Shown: one piece after another, positions 1 to 9,360 of the stretch
Layout of the letters: every line of letters starts with the position of its first letter
Position numbering within the stretch: the stretch's first letter is position 1
Assembly: GCA_963768165.1 (NCBI GenBank)
Contig: CAVYHJ010000007.1
Coordinates: 43,940-107,939, forward strand
Direction: 5' to 3'
From: CAVYHJ01 sp963768165 [NCBI: uncultured bacterium]
GTDB lineage: Bacteria; UBP4; UBA4092
DNA length: 64,000 nucleotides
Notes under the pieces: model-generated
The model's database searches: none
Seen by the model: the letters and a program-made list of their open reading frames with translations, nothing else
What the model was told of the DNA's origin: nothing
Program-made: the position numbers and the translations under genes

Positions 1-1
1 A

Positions 2-1150
2 TTAAAAACTGAAATACCAGTTTACCCATCCTATAACGGCAAAATTGCCTGCGGCAAGGAAAAGAAATAATATAAGCCGGTGATCCCATTTATTTTCACC
101 TAATTGTGCCAGTGGTATAAACATGGGGAATAGAACCCCAAGATATCGCGGAAAACCAATTTGCACGGACGAACAAAATGCCATTAATAAACTTACTCCC
201 CAAAAAACAGCCAAGGGCAATGGTAATTTCCAAATTTTCCATAAAGTAAAAAACACGATGGGTAAAATAAAGAAATAATCCGGCGGTGTACCATAGATAT
301 TAAAACCGCTTTGTAGATAACCGGCCATCTCGGTTTTCCAGGGAAGCGCGAATATTTTATTCCATCCTTGTTGAGCTACAAAATAAGCATCCAACTTACC
401 TGTCAAGTGCCATATCCATAAAAAGAAAAATAAACATCCCAAAGGCGCCAATCCCAAGGTAATCCATGCCTGCGTGGGAATCTCTTTTCGAGTTTTCCAA
501 TCCACCCAAATCCATGCCAATATAGCAGGTAGAATGACAATTCCTGTCAAGCGGGACGCGGTTAATAACATCGCACACATCCCCGCGCGAATAAAATATC
601 GCTTTTCCATAAAATAAAAAGTTAGAACACTGAATAAAACAAACAAGGAATCGGAATAAATGGATGAATAAATAAACGCCAGTGGATACAATGAAAAATA
701 GAGAATCCCTCTCTGAGCGAACGCCTCTCCTCCATAATTTTTTAGATATTTAAATAAGAAGACAAGACCCAGGAAAAAAGACAAGTTACAAATGATAAGG
801 CCGATAATCGCAGGATCAAATATACCAAAGGAAAATATTTTCATCAGTAACGGCAATAATGGGAAAACACTCAGGTTTGTCTCTTGACCGGTAATAATAC
901 GGGGGTCTTGATGAGTAATTCCCACCCAATGATACCCTTCCCGTGTAACATTTAAAAACCAATAGGCATCCCATTTTTGCAGAAGATTAACAAGATAATA
1001 CCGGCTTTCCGTCCCTCCATGATACCAAAGATGACCCGGCATCGGTGAACCGCGATATATCGCCAAAAAATATTGACTGATGATCGCAGGGATAAAAAAT
1101 ATCGCTCTGGATAATACAAAGACCCAAAGCGGATAACGTATATCTTTCAT
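2..1150 (-). CDS. PIG-V-like membrane mannosyltransferase
   Basis: A 382-residue integral membrane protein with about nine hydrophobic segments. After the first membrane segment a lumenal or periplasmic loop carries WDAYWFLNVTREGYHW, matching the WDa-W-lxIA-xGY signature of the PIG-V/GPI mannosyltransferase 2-like family, whose members use lipid-linked mannose donors on the outer face of the membrane. The stop codon lies at positions 2-4, so the protein is complete. It is followed upstream on the same strand by two TMTC-like glycosyltransferase-type proteins, which suggests a surface or protein glycosylation cluster. The precise acceptor cannot be told from the sequence. Confidence 0.75.
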   Translation of the reverse strand: MKDIRYPLWVFVLSRAIFFIPAIISQYFLAIYRGSPMPGHLWYHGGTESRYYLVNLLQKWDAYWFLNVTREGYHWVGITHQDPRIITGQETNLSVFPLLPLLMKIFSFGIFDPAIIGLIICNLSFFLGLVFLFKYLKNYGGEAFAQRGILYFSLYPLAFIYSSIYSDSLFVLFSVLTFYFMEKRYFIRAGMCAMLLTASRLTGIVILPAILAWIWVDWKTRKEIPTQAWITLGLAPLGCLFFFLWIWHLTGKLDAYFVAQQGWNKIFALPWKTEMAGYLQSGFNIYGTPPDYFFILPIVFFTLWKIWKLPLPLAVFWGVSLLMAFCSSVQIGFPRYLGVLFPMFIPLAQLGENKWDHRLILFLFLAAGNFAVIGWVNWYFSF

Positions 1151-1222
1151 ATTGAATGTCTCATAAGCTTCCCGTAAAATATTCTCCTTAGTAGTGTAAT
1201 GAAATCATGGTCTCTTTTCTAT

Positions 1223-3160
1223 CTATTTTTTCTGTGAACCGTTTTTTTGTGCTGCCAATATACTGTCCAGATTCTTTCGAGGGTCCACATAATCGGGTTG
1301 AATTTCAAGGGCTTTTCTAAAATGTGCCATCCCCTCATCCACCCGACCAGCTTGTACCAACGCAATTCCCAGATTATTGTGCGCCAACGCAAAATTTGGC
1401 CGAAGGCGCAATGCCTCTGAATATTCATTTATCGCCTCATTCAATTTCCCTTGTTTTACCAGAATAACGGCTAAGTTATTATGCGCTTCGGGATAATTCG
1501 GTTCAGCATTGAGCGCTTCAACGTATTGCTCCACCGCCTCCTGATTCCTTCCCTGCTCGGCAAAAACATTCCCCAGATTGTTATGCGGGTCTGCATAATC
1601 CGGTTTGAGTTGAAGCGCCTTGTTGTAACTATCCACCGCTTCTTTAATTTTTCCCTGCGACGCCAGGACAATTCCCAAATTGTTATATGCTTCCGCGTAA
1701 TCCGGCTTAAGCTTCAAGGCCAGGTTTAATTCAGCAATTGCTTGTTCCAATTTTCCTTCCCGCTCCAGAATATTCCCTAAATTATTATGTGCTTGCACAA
1801 AATCCGGTCTAATTTTTAGAGCTTGATAATATTGTTCCTTGGCATTTTGATAGTCACCTCTATCAAAAAAGACATCTCCCAGATTAATATGTGCCGCCAA
1901 AGAATTTGGATTGAGCGCAAGGTTATGCCGGAATAAGGTTTCTGTATCTTTATAGGTTAAAGTCTGCCTCCAAGTTAAAATCCCCAGGAGAATACATATC
2001 ACGCCGGTTCCTGCAAGTAAGATATTTTGATTACGGGGTACAATTTGACTGATACATGTGACAAATAAAGTTATCATGCCGATGCTGGCAAGGTATTGGT
2101 ACCTGTCGGCCACATAGGAATGAACCATATAATCGAAATCTATAAATCCCAACGTCGGACCGACGGTAGCAATAAAGAAAAGGATGGCAACTAACGGTCC
2201 CTTCCCAATACGTTTTCTTGATAACCATAAAATGATGAGTATTAAAACAATCGTTCCGGGAAAAAGAATTTGTCCGAAAGAATATGCGTTTATTTTCCAT
2301 AACGGATACACCGCCATAATGTCCGCCGGCCAAATTAATTTTCCAATATAAAACCAAATTCCTCGACCGGCAATAATGCATCGCTCCATAAATGAGAAAC
2401 TAAATTTAGTAGGATTTTGATGATGCGCGTATTTCATATCCAACAGTGCCATAATCGGAGCGATTGCAAAATAAGGAATCAGCGATATCCATTGTTTTTT
2501 ATTGAGAGAATCGTTCTTCCACCACAGGTAAAGAAAAAGAGCGGCAGGCAGGCTCACGGCGATGGATTTACTCAACATGGCGCAAACAAAAGAAACCAGT
2601 CCCAGGGTATAGATTTTCCAATTTCCACTATTCTCGAAATAAAGATAAGAGAGAAATGCGAGTAAATAAAACATCCCTGACATAACGCTATTTCGTTCAA
2701 TAATCCAGGAAACAGATTCAACATGTACAGGGTGAAGACCAAAGATAGCCGCCGCTATCCAAGCGTATGAAACGGACTGAGAGAAGGTATCCAATACCCG
2801 CCGTAATATGACCCAAATTAAAAGGGTATTTAGAATATGCAGAATAAGATTATCCAGGCGATACCCGAAAGCGGCCAAATTCCATACATGATATTCCAGC
2901 CAGAAGGTGGTATAGACCAGCGGCCAATAATGCGATTCATGTAAATTGGAAGAAGGATGAAACCATATTTTCCACAACCCTTGCGTATTCCGTAATAGAT
3001 GATTTCCATAAATATAATTTCCATCATCCCATACAAAACTTCCATACAATGTCGGCAAATAGGCAATGAAAATGATACAGACAAGTACCAAAGCCTTTCC
3101 CAAATCTGATTTTGGAGGAATGTTTATTTCATCCACCATATCAATTTGCTTTTGCTCCAT
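1223..3160 (-). CDS. TMTC-like membrane protein with C-terminal TPRs
   Basis: A 645-residue protein. Residues about 20-410 are polytopic membrane domain with the family features FVWDD near the start of the first outer loop and HPVHVESVSWIIER further on. From about residue 419 there are six regular 34-residue TPRs plus a capping helix. This is the architecture of bacterial homologues of eukaryotic TMTC proteins (GT-C fold, O-mannosyltransferase-like, DUF1736 type). Its start overlaps the end of the upstream paralog by 20 bp, implying translational coupling. By analogy, the TPRs would recruit substrate and the membrane part would transfer a lipid-linked sugar; this activity is inferred only. 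Confidence 0.8.
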   Translation of the reverse strand: MEQKQIDMVDEINIPPKSDLGKALVLVCIIFIAYLPTLYGSFVWDDGNYIYGNHLLRNTQGLWKIWFHPSSNLHESHYWPLVYTTFWLEYHVWNLAAFGYRLDNLILHILNTLLIWVILRRVLDTFSQSVSYAWIAAAIFGLHPVHVESVSWIIERNSVMSGMFYLLAFLSYLYFENSGNWKIYTLGLVSFVCAMLSKSIAVSLPAALFLYLWWKNDSLNKKQWISLIPYFAIAPIMALLDMKYAHHQNPTKFSFSFMERCIIAGRGIWFYIGKLIWPADIMAVYPLWKINAYSFGQILFPGTIVLILIILWLSRKRIGKGPLVAILFFIATVGPTLGFIDFDYMVHSYVADRYQYLASIGMITLFVTCISQIVPRNQNILLAGTGVICILLGILTWRQTLTYKDTETLFRHNLALNPNSLAAHINLGDVFFDRGDYQNAKEQYYQALKIRPDFVQAHNNLGNILEREGKLEQAIAELNLALKLKPDYAEAYNNLGIVLASQGKIKEAVDSYNKALQLKPDYADPHNNLGNVFAEQGRNQEAVEQYVEALNAEPNYPEAHNNLAVILVKQGKLNEAINEYSEALRLRPNFALAHNNLGIALVQAGRVDEGMAHFRKALEIQPDYVDPRKNLDSILAAQKNGSQKK

Positions 3161-4907
3161 TCTGCGATGAGGCTTTTTGCAATGCCAACACGACTTCCAA
3201 ATTATGTCTGGCTTCTTGATACTCAGGATTAATATCCACGGCTTTTGAAAAATATTCGATGGCTTCTTTCAGCTTACCCTGTTTTGCTAAAACCAAACCC
3301 AGATTATTATAAGCTTCGGCAAACAGGGGATTTATTTCTATGGCTTTTTTATAATGCGCAATCGCATCATCCGTTTTCCCCTGTTGGAGCAAGAGAATCG
3401 CCATATTATTATGTGCCGTGGCAAGTTGGGGATTAATCCGTATCGCTTCGGTATAATGGCTCATCGCTTCTGCTAATTTCCCTTGTTGAGCCAATAACAT
3501 CGCCAAATTATTGTGGGCATCGGCATAATTCGGATTCAATGTGAGTGTTATGAAATAATGTTTAATGGCATCGGAAATATCTCCTTTTCGTGCCAACACA
3601 GCCGCCCAATTATAATGAGTAGACCAGGCATTGGGATTTTTTCGAAGGTTATATCGAATTAAGGTCTCCATATTTTTATAAATTCCCGCCTGACTCCATG
3701 TCAATGAACTCAGAATTAATATCGGAATAACCATTATTGCGAACAATATCTCTTTTTTAAATCCTACAATATACTGAATCCCCTGCGTGACAACCACGGC
3801 GAACAAAACGATGAGACCCATACTTGCTAAATATTGAAACCGGTCAGCTACATATGAATATGCCATGAAACCGTAGTCCACAAATCCAAGATGCGGGCCT
3901 AACGTAATCGCAAAATAACACGTAGCGACAAACCAGCCTTTCCCAATTATTTTTCTTAGAAAATAGAACACTGCCAGAATGATAATCATCATGCAGGGAT
4001 AGATATATTGAATAAATGAATCTGCGGAAATTTTCCATTGAGGATAATAGGTCATTAAATTAACAGGATAGATTAATTTCCCCACACTAAACCAAAATAC
4101 CCGGCCGGCAATCAATACCCGTTGTATCAGAGTTAAATTCGTATGAAAGGAAGCATGTGCTTCAGTTAACCGGTAGTCCAGAAATGAACAGATTAGGGTT
4201 AGAGCGAAAAAGGGAAATATCGGCACCAGGTCGCGTACTGTAAGCGATTCTCGTTTCCACCAAAGCCATAGCACCATCGCCAGAGGAAGAGAGATGGTGA
4301 TAGATTTACTCCAAATCGCGCACAGGAGGAAAAACAGGGATAATAAATACCTTTTCCAATCTTTCTCCCGGTCATAATTCAAGTAAAACCAAAAGGCGAG
4401 TAAATAAAACAACCCTGACAGAACATCTTTTCGTTCGATAATCCAAGCGACGGATTCTACATGTACCGGATGAACAGTAAAGATGGCGGCGGCAAACCAC
4501 GCTCCGGGTATCTCTAACCGGCGTAGAATCACCCATAACAATATTCCATTGAAGGCATGTAATAAAATATTGGTCAAATGATAGCCAAAAGGTGCCAAAC
4601 CCCAGATTTGGCAATCCACCCAAAAGGATGTATAAGTAATCGGCCAGTAATGCGGTTCGGTATTTAAAGATGGATGCGCCCAAATTTTCCATAGCCCATT
4701 CATATTACGGAGTAAATGATTTTGGATGATACTACTTTCATCATCCCAAACAAATCCACTTTGCAATGCCGGTAAATAAACGAGAATCGCCAGAAAAAAT
4801 AATAATCCCATACCTAATTTTGTTGACTGGAAAAGATCTAATGGAGTCGTCTGAATTTTCTTAGAGTTAGTATGAAATATCTTCTCTTTGAAAAACAAAA
4901 AACTCAT
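3141..4907 (-). CDS. TMTC-like membrane protein with C-terminal TPRs (paralog)
   Basis: A 588-residue paralog of the downstream gene with the same order: N-terminal membrane segment, FVWDDESS loop, HPVHVESVAWIIERKD motif, about nine further membrane segments, then four TPRs (from about residue 426) and a cap. It has two fewer TPRs than its neighbour, a difference consistent with gain or loss of whole repeat units. Its last 20 bp overlap the next gene, so the two are probably co-transcribed and may act together. It is similar to the third copy at 16968-18674. Likely role: GT-C type glycosyltransfer or assembly of surface glycans, by family inference. Confidence 0.8.
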   Translation of the reverse strand: MSFLFFKEKIFHTNSKKIQTTPLDLFQSTKLGMGLLFFLAILVYLPALQSGFVWDDESSIIQNHLLRNMNGLWKIWAHPSLNTEPHYWPITYTSFWVDCQIWGLAPFGYHLTNILLHAFNGILLWVILRRLEIPGAWFAAAIFTVHPVHVESVAWIIERKDVLSGLFYLLAFWFYLNYDREKDWKRYLLSLFFLLCAIWSKSITISLPLAMVLWLWWKRESLTVRDLVPIFPFFALTLICSFLDYRLTEAHASFHTNLTLIQRVLIAGRVFWFSVGKLIYPVNLMTYYPQWKISADSFIQYIYPCMMIIILAVFYFLRKIIGKGWFVATCYFAITLGPHLGFVDYGFMAYSYVADRFQYLASMGLIVLFAVVVTQGIQYIVGFKKEILFAIMVIPILILSSLTWSQAGIYKNMETLIRYNLRKNPNAWSTHYNWAAVLARKGDISDAIKHYFITLTLNPNYADAHNNLAMLLAQQGKLAEAMSHYTEAIRINPQLATAHNNMAILLLQQGKTDDAIAHYKKAIEINPLFAEAYNNLGLVLAKQGKLKEAIEYFSKAVDINPEYQEARHNLEVVLALQKASSQNGAKAN

Positions 4908-5020
4908 GACTAACTAGTCTAATTCCATCTCCTGATTTTGTCTAATTATCTTCCTTTCGTTGTCGAGTGAAGGTATTTTATTTTGATGATTAATTATGCT
5001 ATTATAGAGAAGAGGTATCT

Positions 5021-5257
5021 ATGCCGACTTGTCGGTTTAGATTTATCTATAAAGACACGCAGTACTGCGTGCTTGGGGGGGATTGTACGCATGTGAATCC
5101 AGCAGATCAACTGGCCTGTGAGTTATTTCATAGTTCATCCAGTATCCTGACTCCACAGGATATTGAATTTCTTAAGAAAAAATTGATTTCAAAATTGGAA
5201 GATATTCATTCACCCTTGACTTCTAAAACGGAGAACCCGCCTCCTGAAAAACATTAA
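5021..5257 (+). CDS. Small four-cysteine protein, family member 1
   Basis: A 78-residue protein of unknown function. Cysteines at 4, 16, 22 and 33 have spacing C-x11-C-x5-C-x10-C, followed by a predicted helix rich in lysine (about residues 43-60). The gene at 11158-11355 has exactly the same cysteine spacing and a similar helix (TPxxIExxKKKxI), so this is a genuine protein family and not a chance ORF. Four evenly spaced cysteines suggest a small zinc or iron-sulphur knuckle, which is inference. A GAGG ribosome site precedes the ATG. It is the first gene on the plus strand, divergent from the TPR proteins. Confidence 0.65.
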   Translation: MPTCRFRFIYKDTQYCVLGGDCTHVNPADQLACELFHSSSSILTPQDIEFLKKKLISKLEDIHSPLTSKTENPPPEKH

Positions 5258-5765
5258 ATCATTGTATAAAAACTTTGTCCCATGTCTAAAGTCCTTTCAA
5301 TCAATCCACTTTGCATAGCAGATGTTGACTTTAAACTGCCATGAATCCGTAGAAGTAATTTTAATGATGAAATTCCTGCATAATGTACCACTGCTGGATA
5401 TAGTTCCATGAATCTTTCGGGGTATCAGGGAAGGCGTCGGGAAAGAAAAGAGCGTTCATTCCCAGTTCATAAACAAGCCTGTTTTAAAAGATAATTCTGT
5501 TCTGCTATTGGCTTCGAAATAAATAGCTATCTATATTGAGGATATAGGAGTATACTTAAGGTTGGTGGAAATGATTGTAAGCGAATCTTTCAACGTCTAA
5601 TCTCTGCTTCACGATTCAACAGACCTTTCCCGCTGACCGACTCAGCAATCCTGAATATTGGTAGTGCAACCGTATTGGTTTATAGGTGGATAGAATGGCA
5701 GGGAGTAGATTACCAAAGATTTTAGCAGGTCTCTCCCACAGTTCTTATCCCGGAAAGAAGGTCCA
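5258..5765. other. Intergenic region with one dispersed repeat
   Basis: About 500 bp with no convincing ORF on either strand. It holds one copy of the repeat described at 5403-5463. The remaining sequence shows no RNA gene or strong promoter that I can recognise. Confidence 0.5.
5403..5463 (+). repeat. Left direct repeat flanking the CBM48 cassette
   Basis: About 60 bp that recurs in the same orientation at 6319-6382, with shared blocks GGGGTATyAGGGAAGG and GTCGGGAAAGA followed by AGCGTT and a TTCC tail. It belongs to the wider family of CGTCGGGAA palindromic repeats in this window. The two copies bracket the genes at 5766 and 6067. Confidence 0.6.
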
Positions 5766-6038
5766 ATGACTATACTGGGTACAAATAGAAATGTACGATT
5801 TGTATTTGATTACACGCCCCAACAGCAAGTGTATTTGGTGGGAGATTTTAACCACTGGAACGAAACCTCCCTACCGATGCAACCCGTTAAGGAAAAATGG
5901 AACTTGGATATTACTTTATCCCAAGGGGAGTATGAATTTAAATATCTGGCGGGCAAGCAATGGCATAACGATAATCAAGCACATAAATATGTGACCAATG
6001 GCTGGGGGAGCGAAAATTCCGTGGTCGTTGTCCCCTAA
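5766..6038 (+). CDS. Stand-alone CBM48 / AMPK glycogen-binding domain protein
   Basis: A 90-residue protein that is essentially one isoamylase N-terminal/CBM48 domain: VRFVFDY at the start, VYLVGDFNHWNE (the tryptophan-bearing glucan-binding loop), then YEFKYLAG and a C-terminal VVVVP strand. Such domains bind alpha-glucans such as glycogen, usually as part of branching or debranching enzymes or AMPK beta subunits. Here no catalytic domain is attached or adjacent. An AAGAAGG ribosome site precedes the ATG. It lies 28 bp upstream of a second small beta-rich protein, and flanking direct repeats enclose both. It may be a targeting subunit acting in trans; this is inference. Confidence 0.8.
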   Translation: MTILGTNRNVRFVFDYTPQQQVYLVGDFNHWNETSLPMQPVKEKWNLDITLSQGEYEFKYLAGKQWHNDNQAHKYVTNGWGSENSVVVVP

Positions 6039-6066
6039 GGTATGTTACAAAGATAAGGAAGAATCT

Positions 6067-6306
6067 ATGGCAGTTGATTTCCGTGTTCGAGTTATCACGG
6101 CAAAGCAAGAACCTATTGAGGGAATACGTGTGGTGCTTAAATTCACCCGATTGACCCTGGAACTCATGAAAAGAGCATTCACGGATATGGAGGGGTATGC
6201 CCATTTCAAGGGGGAGACGGAAGGGGAAGTGAATGTTTTTATTATGGGAACAGAATACGGGAAATTCCAGTACCTACATGGAAAGAGTGTAACTGTTGTT
6301 TTGTGA
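6067..6306 (+). CDS. Small beta-sandwich protein, possibly carboxypeptidase-regulatory-like
   Basis: A 79-residue protein. The start at 6067 is chosen because AAGGAAG lies a few bases upstream; the frame opens earlier but those codons overlap the preceding gene. The pattern of alternating hydrophobic strands with TDMEGYAHFKG in the middle and a closing GKSVTVVL resembles small regulatory-like or Ig-like folds (T-D-x-x-G-x-A-x-F signature). No signal peptide is visible. It is probably co-transcribed with the CBM48 protein 28 bp upstream. Function is not recognised. Confidence 0.6.
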   Translation: MAVDFRVRVITAKQEPIEGIRVVLKFTRLTLELMKRAFTDMEGYAHFKGETEGEVNVFIMGTEYGKFQYLHGKSVTVVL

Positions 6307-6318
6307 GATATTGGATAG

Positions 6319-6382
6319 GGTTCAATGAGGCTTTTGGGGTATTAGGGAAGGTGTCGGGAAAGAGGAAAAGCGTTTCATTTCC
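6319..6382 (+). repeat. Right direct repeat flanking the CBM48 cassette
   Basis: Second copy of the repeat at 5403-5463, about 915 bp downstream and in the same orientation. It starts just after the stop codon of the small beta-sandwich gene. Confidence 0.6.
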
Positions 6383-6428
6383 GAGGCGGATAGTATAAAG
6401 TAAAATCACTTATTTACCTATTCTCTAA

Positions 6429-7547
6429 TCATAATTTCTCAATACACTCAAATAATTGAACTAAATTTTCAAAATGAAAAGTATTGACCTTTCTATAATT
6501 GACGGTTCCTGTTAATGCTTTTTCAATAAATGGGGTTCCTTTTCTATTAAACTTTACTCGCCAATCATAACTTTTCCAATTCGTGGTGTTATAAGAGCCA
6601 TCTGGCAGAATAATCCAATTAGGAACTAAGATTTTGCTTAACTCTAACATAAATTCATCTGCAGAATGATACCTCTTATTGATGTCGGGATTTACAGATC
6701 TGGTTATAATTTTCTTTAGGTTTTTGGCTAAATATAATGCAGGTAATCTGCCATGGGAAAGTAATAATCCCTTTCGAGATAATTCTTCAATGCCATTTGA
6801 TTCAGCTTTACCTTTATCACAAGGATGCAATGCAGAATAAGATATTCCTTTTCTCTTTAGGTTACTCAAAACTTTTTTCGTTAAATAATGTCTGCCTTCT
6901 ATTACTAATGGACCATTTATTAATTCATATAATACCATCCCGACTTGATAAATATCTGATTTAATACAGTATTTTGGGGAACTTTCCCAACCTTCTGGAG
7001 GGACATATAACGGTGAATGCTTAGATGCTCTTACAAAGGACATTCCCTCAGAGAGCATAGCAGCAGAACCAAAATCAGTAATTTTCGGTGACCCCTTATT
7101 ATAAAGAACATTGGCAGGTTTTATATCCCTATGTAATAAATGGTGTCGATGAAGATGAGATAAGCCATTCAAAATATCACATGTCAATCGAACAGCATCT
7201 TGTTGACCAATGAGTCTTTCCGAAATATAATGTAAAAGACTATTTCCTTCCACATATTCCATTTGGCAACATAAATATTTATCATCTACAACATCTAAAA
7301 AATTAACATCATAAACTTCAACAATATTTTTACATTTAGTAGTTTTTACTAATAATTGAGGTTCTCGAAGCAAATCCGAGGCAAAGGTATCATCAAAATA
7401 ATATAATTTTAAAAATTCATACCTATTCAATGGAATGTTTTTAGCATGAAATGCAAAAGCATTATAGCCTTCATTGATTTCACGGATTATTTCAAATTTA
7501 CCTGATTTTATTAATGCATTTTTAATCATTTCACCATTAGTTGCCAT
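6429..7547 (-). CDS. Eukaryotic-like Ser/Thr protein kinase, third gene of AIPR operon
   Basis: A 372-residue soluble protein kinase. The start at 7547 is chosen because it gives an 11-bp overlap with the upstream stop, the usual form of translational coupling; an earlier ATG at 7610 lies inside the upstream gene. Catalytic features are intact: likely lysine K47 in FLKLYY, HRDIKPAN at 139-146 and DFG at 158-160. The glycine-rich loop is degenerate (NEGYNAFA). A C-terminal region of about 90 residues after the kinase domain matches nothing I recognise. There are no membrane segments or PASTA repeats, so it is not a cell-wall-sensing kinase. With the AIPR-like and DUF3010 genes it forms a three-gene operon. 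It may phosphorylate a partner or a host factor during infection; this is inference. Confidence 0.85.
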   Translation of the reverse strand: MATNGEMIKNALIKSGKFEIIREINEGYNAFAFHAKNIPLNRYEFLKLYYFDDTFASDLLREPQLLVKTTKCKNIVEVYDVNFLDVVDDKYLCCQMEYVEGNSLLHYISERLIGQQDAVRLTCDILNGLSHLHRHHLLHRDIKPANVLYNKGSPKITDFGSAAMLSEGMSFVRASKHSPLYVPPEGWESSPKYCIKSDIYQVGMVLYELINGPLVIEGRHYLTKKVLSNLKRKGISYSALHPCDKGKAESNGIEELSRKGLLLSHGRLPALYLAKNLKKIITRSVNPDINKRYHSADEFMLELSKILVPNWIILPDGSYNTTNWKSYDWRVKFNRKGTPFIEKALTGTVNYRKVNTFHFENLVQLFECIEKL

Positions 7548-7992
7548 CAAGCCCACTCCATGCACATAATGCCGCTCTGTAGAGATATTGAGGCAACGGT
7601 TGAGAAGCATTTAAGACTTCACTAGAATTCCTACCTGTTACCTTTAAAAATTTCCTTTTTTCAATTGCAGTAATAGTTTGGCATGCTATTAAGCTACAAT
7701 TAATACGTAATTCAGAGCACGCCATTTGCAACATACACTCTATTTTTATTCGTATTACAGAGGCAGAATGAGCATCTGCTCTAATAATTCTTACTTCGTC
7801 AATATTTTTATTTTGAAATGTATTAAAAACCAATTGTTTAAGAGCAATAAGATTTTCAATAGGAGAATTTTCAGATTTAGGAAGATCAAGTTTATTCTTT
7901 TCCATCAAATCGATATTCCAATTCATATTGTTGCCATCTAAGATAATCCAATGAGCACAATCACCTTTAATTTCCACACCTAATATACGCAT
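7537..7992 (-). CDS. DUF3010 family protein
   Basis: A 151-residue soluble protein. The start MRILGVEIKG at 7992 is preceded by AAAGGAGG, an almost ideal ribosome site, which excludes the longer reading from 8079. The opening GVEIKG strand, the conserved IIRADAHSASVIRIKIE-type central block and the overall length match my recollection of the DUF3010 family; its function is unknown. It sits between the AIPR-like gene (90 bp upstream, with a perfect hairpin in the gap) and the kinase (11-bp overlap). The strand-first fold could be RNase H-like, but I see no full catalytic set, so that is a guess. Confidence 0.7.
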   Translation of the reverse strand: MRILGVEIKGDCAHWIILDGNNMNWNIDLMEKNKLDLPKSENSPIENLIALKQLVFNTFQNKNIDEVRIIRADAHSASVIRIKIECMLQMACSELRINCSLIACQTITAIEKRKFLKVTGRNSSEVLNASQPLPQYLYRAALCAWSGLDGN

Positions 7993-8016
7993 ATTGTTTT
8001 TGCCTCCTTTAAAGTA

Positions 8017-8045
8017 TTGGGAAAGGCTAAAAGTGCCTTTCCCAA
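8017..8045 (-). promoter_or_regulatory. Perfect intercistronic hairpin upstream of DUF3010 gene
   Basis: An 11-bp perfect inverted repeat, TTGGGAAAGGC at 8017-8027 and its complement at 8035-8045, with a seven-base loop. It lies in the gap between the AIPR-like stop and the DUF3010 ribosome site. No T tract follows in the direction of transcription, so it is more likely a stability or processing hairpin, or an operator, than a terminator. Confidence 0.6.
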
Positions 8046-8081
8046 TGCAATATGATCCTATCCTTTTTGATAAAAGCACTT

Positions 8082-9344
8082 TTATTCTGTTATTTCTTTT
8101 TCATGGCTCAAATGAAATAACCGATTTTCGACTTTATCTCGTAAGGCTTCCCAAAGACGTTTACTTTTCCCTACAGCATTTGGATTGCTACCCAATTCTT
8201 CAGATGTTCCAACAATTGTGGGAATCAGTTGAGAACCAAATTTATCGAAAAATTTGAATGGGTCATATTTCCAATCTACAGATTCCTTTTTATTGCTTTC
8301 TTCTTTAAGTAAAACTCTGAAAGAGCCAAGTAAAGGATAAAGCCAACCATCAGGAATAACATAATGTGTTTCGCTTTGAGTTAATGGCAATATTTTGGCT
8401 TTCCTTTGTGCTTCAATAAATCTTACTTCTCTCCGCCTACCTAACTTAGAACCTGTTCCATATGCTTTCATGTATTGTTCTTGAAAGTTTACATGAATAT
8501 GGTCATATAGCCTGAGGATATCTATAACAACAGGTGCAATCTCTTTATAACCTGATAACCATTCAGGATTCTGATAGTTTTCGATAATTGCACCCTTACC
8601 TGTATAGGCAATTATTGGATCTGTCTTTTTATCATTCCAGCGAGGGTGAAAGAGTGTGAGTAAGGCAAGTACTGTGCGAACATCAACTGGTGCCGGTTCG
8701 TTTTCTCTATATCGTATTCTTCCCTTTAGTTGTGATTTCTCAATAACATCCTTCAACCAATCAAAATTGCCTTTTAAATCCTCTAAGCTAAATTCTTTGA
8801 CTTGAAGACTTGTGTTCCTTGCACTTGCAAGCTTTATACGTAATTCACTATCAATATCGCCAGCAATTATTTCAAGATGAATATACAATTCCTTGAAATT
8901 ATCAGGAATCTCGTCATCTTTTAATGTCAAAAAATCAGCATTAGATATTTGAGATTTTAACTCAGCAATCACTCGATCTGTTGTCGCACCATCAACCATA
9001 CCATGCTCATCATCAGACTCAATAGAAAAGTGCAATGTTCTTTCCTTATTGTCATACCATGCTTTCTTTGCGAGAATTAAACAGCCGCGATTTAATAAAT
9101 GAAACAAATCAGGGTCATTTTCTATTGTTTCCGTAATAGCTAAGGGAACACCTGATTTCATTTTAATAACCTCATGACTTCGAGGATTAATTTTGTCCGG
9201 TATCACCCGATTAGGAAGATCTTTAACTTTTACAAAGGCATGGATTACAGTTAAATTTTCCAGATGTGGGTTTTTTAAATTTCGAACATGGTCTTGCGAA
9301 ACGGGAATACGGTATTCATGTGGCCATTTTGAGTTAGTGTTCAT
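8082..9344 (-). CDS. AIPR-like (abortive infection) protein
   Basis: A 420-residue soluble protein. The start at 9344 is set by AAAAAAGGAGAATAAC directly upstream. Family features are an NRG triplet at 85-87, VDGATT at 117-122 in the position of the AIPR VNGxQT motif, and ARNTSLQVKEFSLED further on. AIPR proteins were named from abortive-infection phage resistance loci, and the fold is also related to DndB/DGQHR-type proteins. This copy is shorter than many AIPR proteins. It is the promoter-proximal gene of an operon with DUF3010 and kinase genes. The most likely role is phage defence; the family call is fairly secure and the system-level role is inferred. Confidence 0.75.
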   Translation of the reverse strand: MNTNSKWPHEYRIPVSQDHVRNLKNPHLENLTVIHAFVKVKDLPNRVIPDKINPRSHEVIKMKSGVPLAITETIENDPDLFHLLNRGCLILAKKAWYDNKERTLHFSIESDDEHGMVDGATTDRVIAELKSQISNADFLTLKDDEIPDNFKELYIHLEIIAGDIDSELRIKLASARNTSLQVKEFSLEDLKGNFDWLKDVIEKSQLKGRIRYRENEPAPVDVRTVLALLTLFHPRWNDKKTDPIIAYTGKGAIIENYQNPEWLSGYKEIAPVVIDILRLYDHIHVNFQEQYMKAYGTGSKLGRRREVRFIEAQRKAKILPLTQSETHYVIPDGWLYPLLGSFRVLLKEESNKKESVDWKYDPFKFFDKFGSQLIPTIVGTSEELGSNPNAVGKSKRLWEALRDKVENRLFHLSHEKEITE

Positions 9345-9360
9345 GTTATTCTCCTTTTTT

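Noticed and set aside
1481-1729. Open frames opposite the TPR region
   Set aside because: They mirror the periodic TPR coding sequence on the other strand and have no ribosome site.
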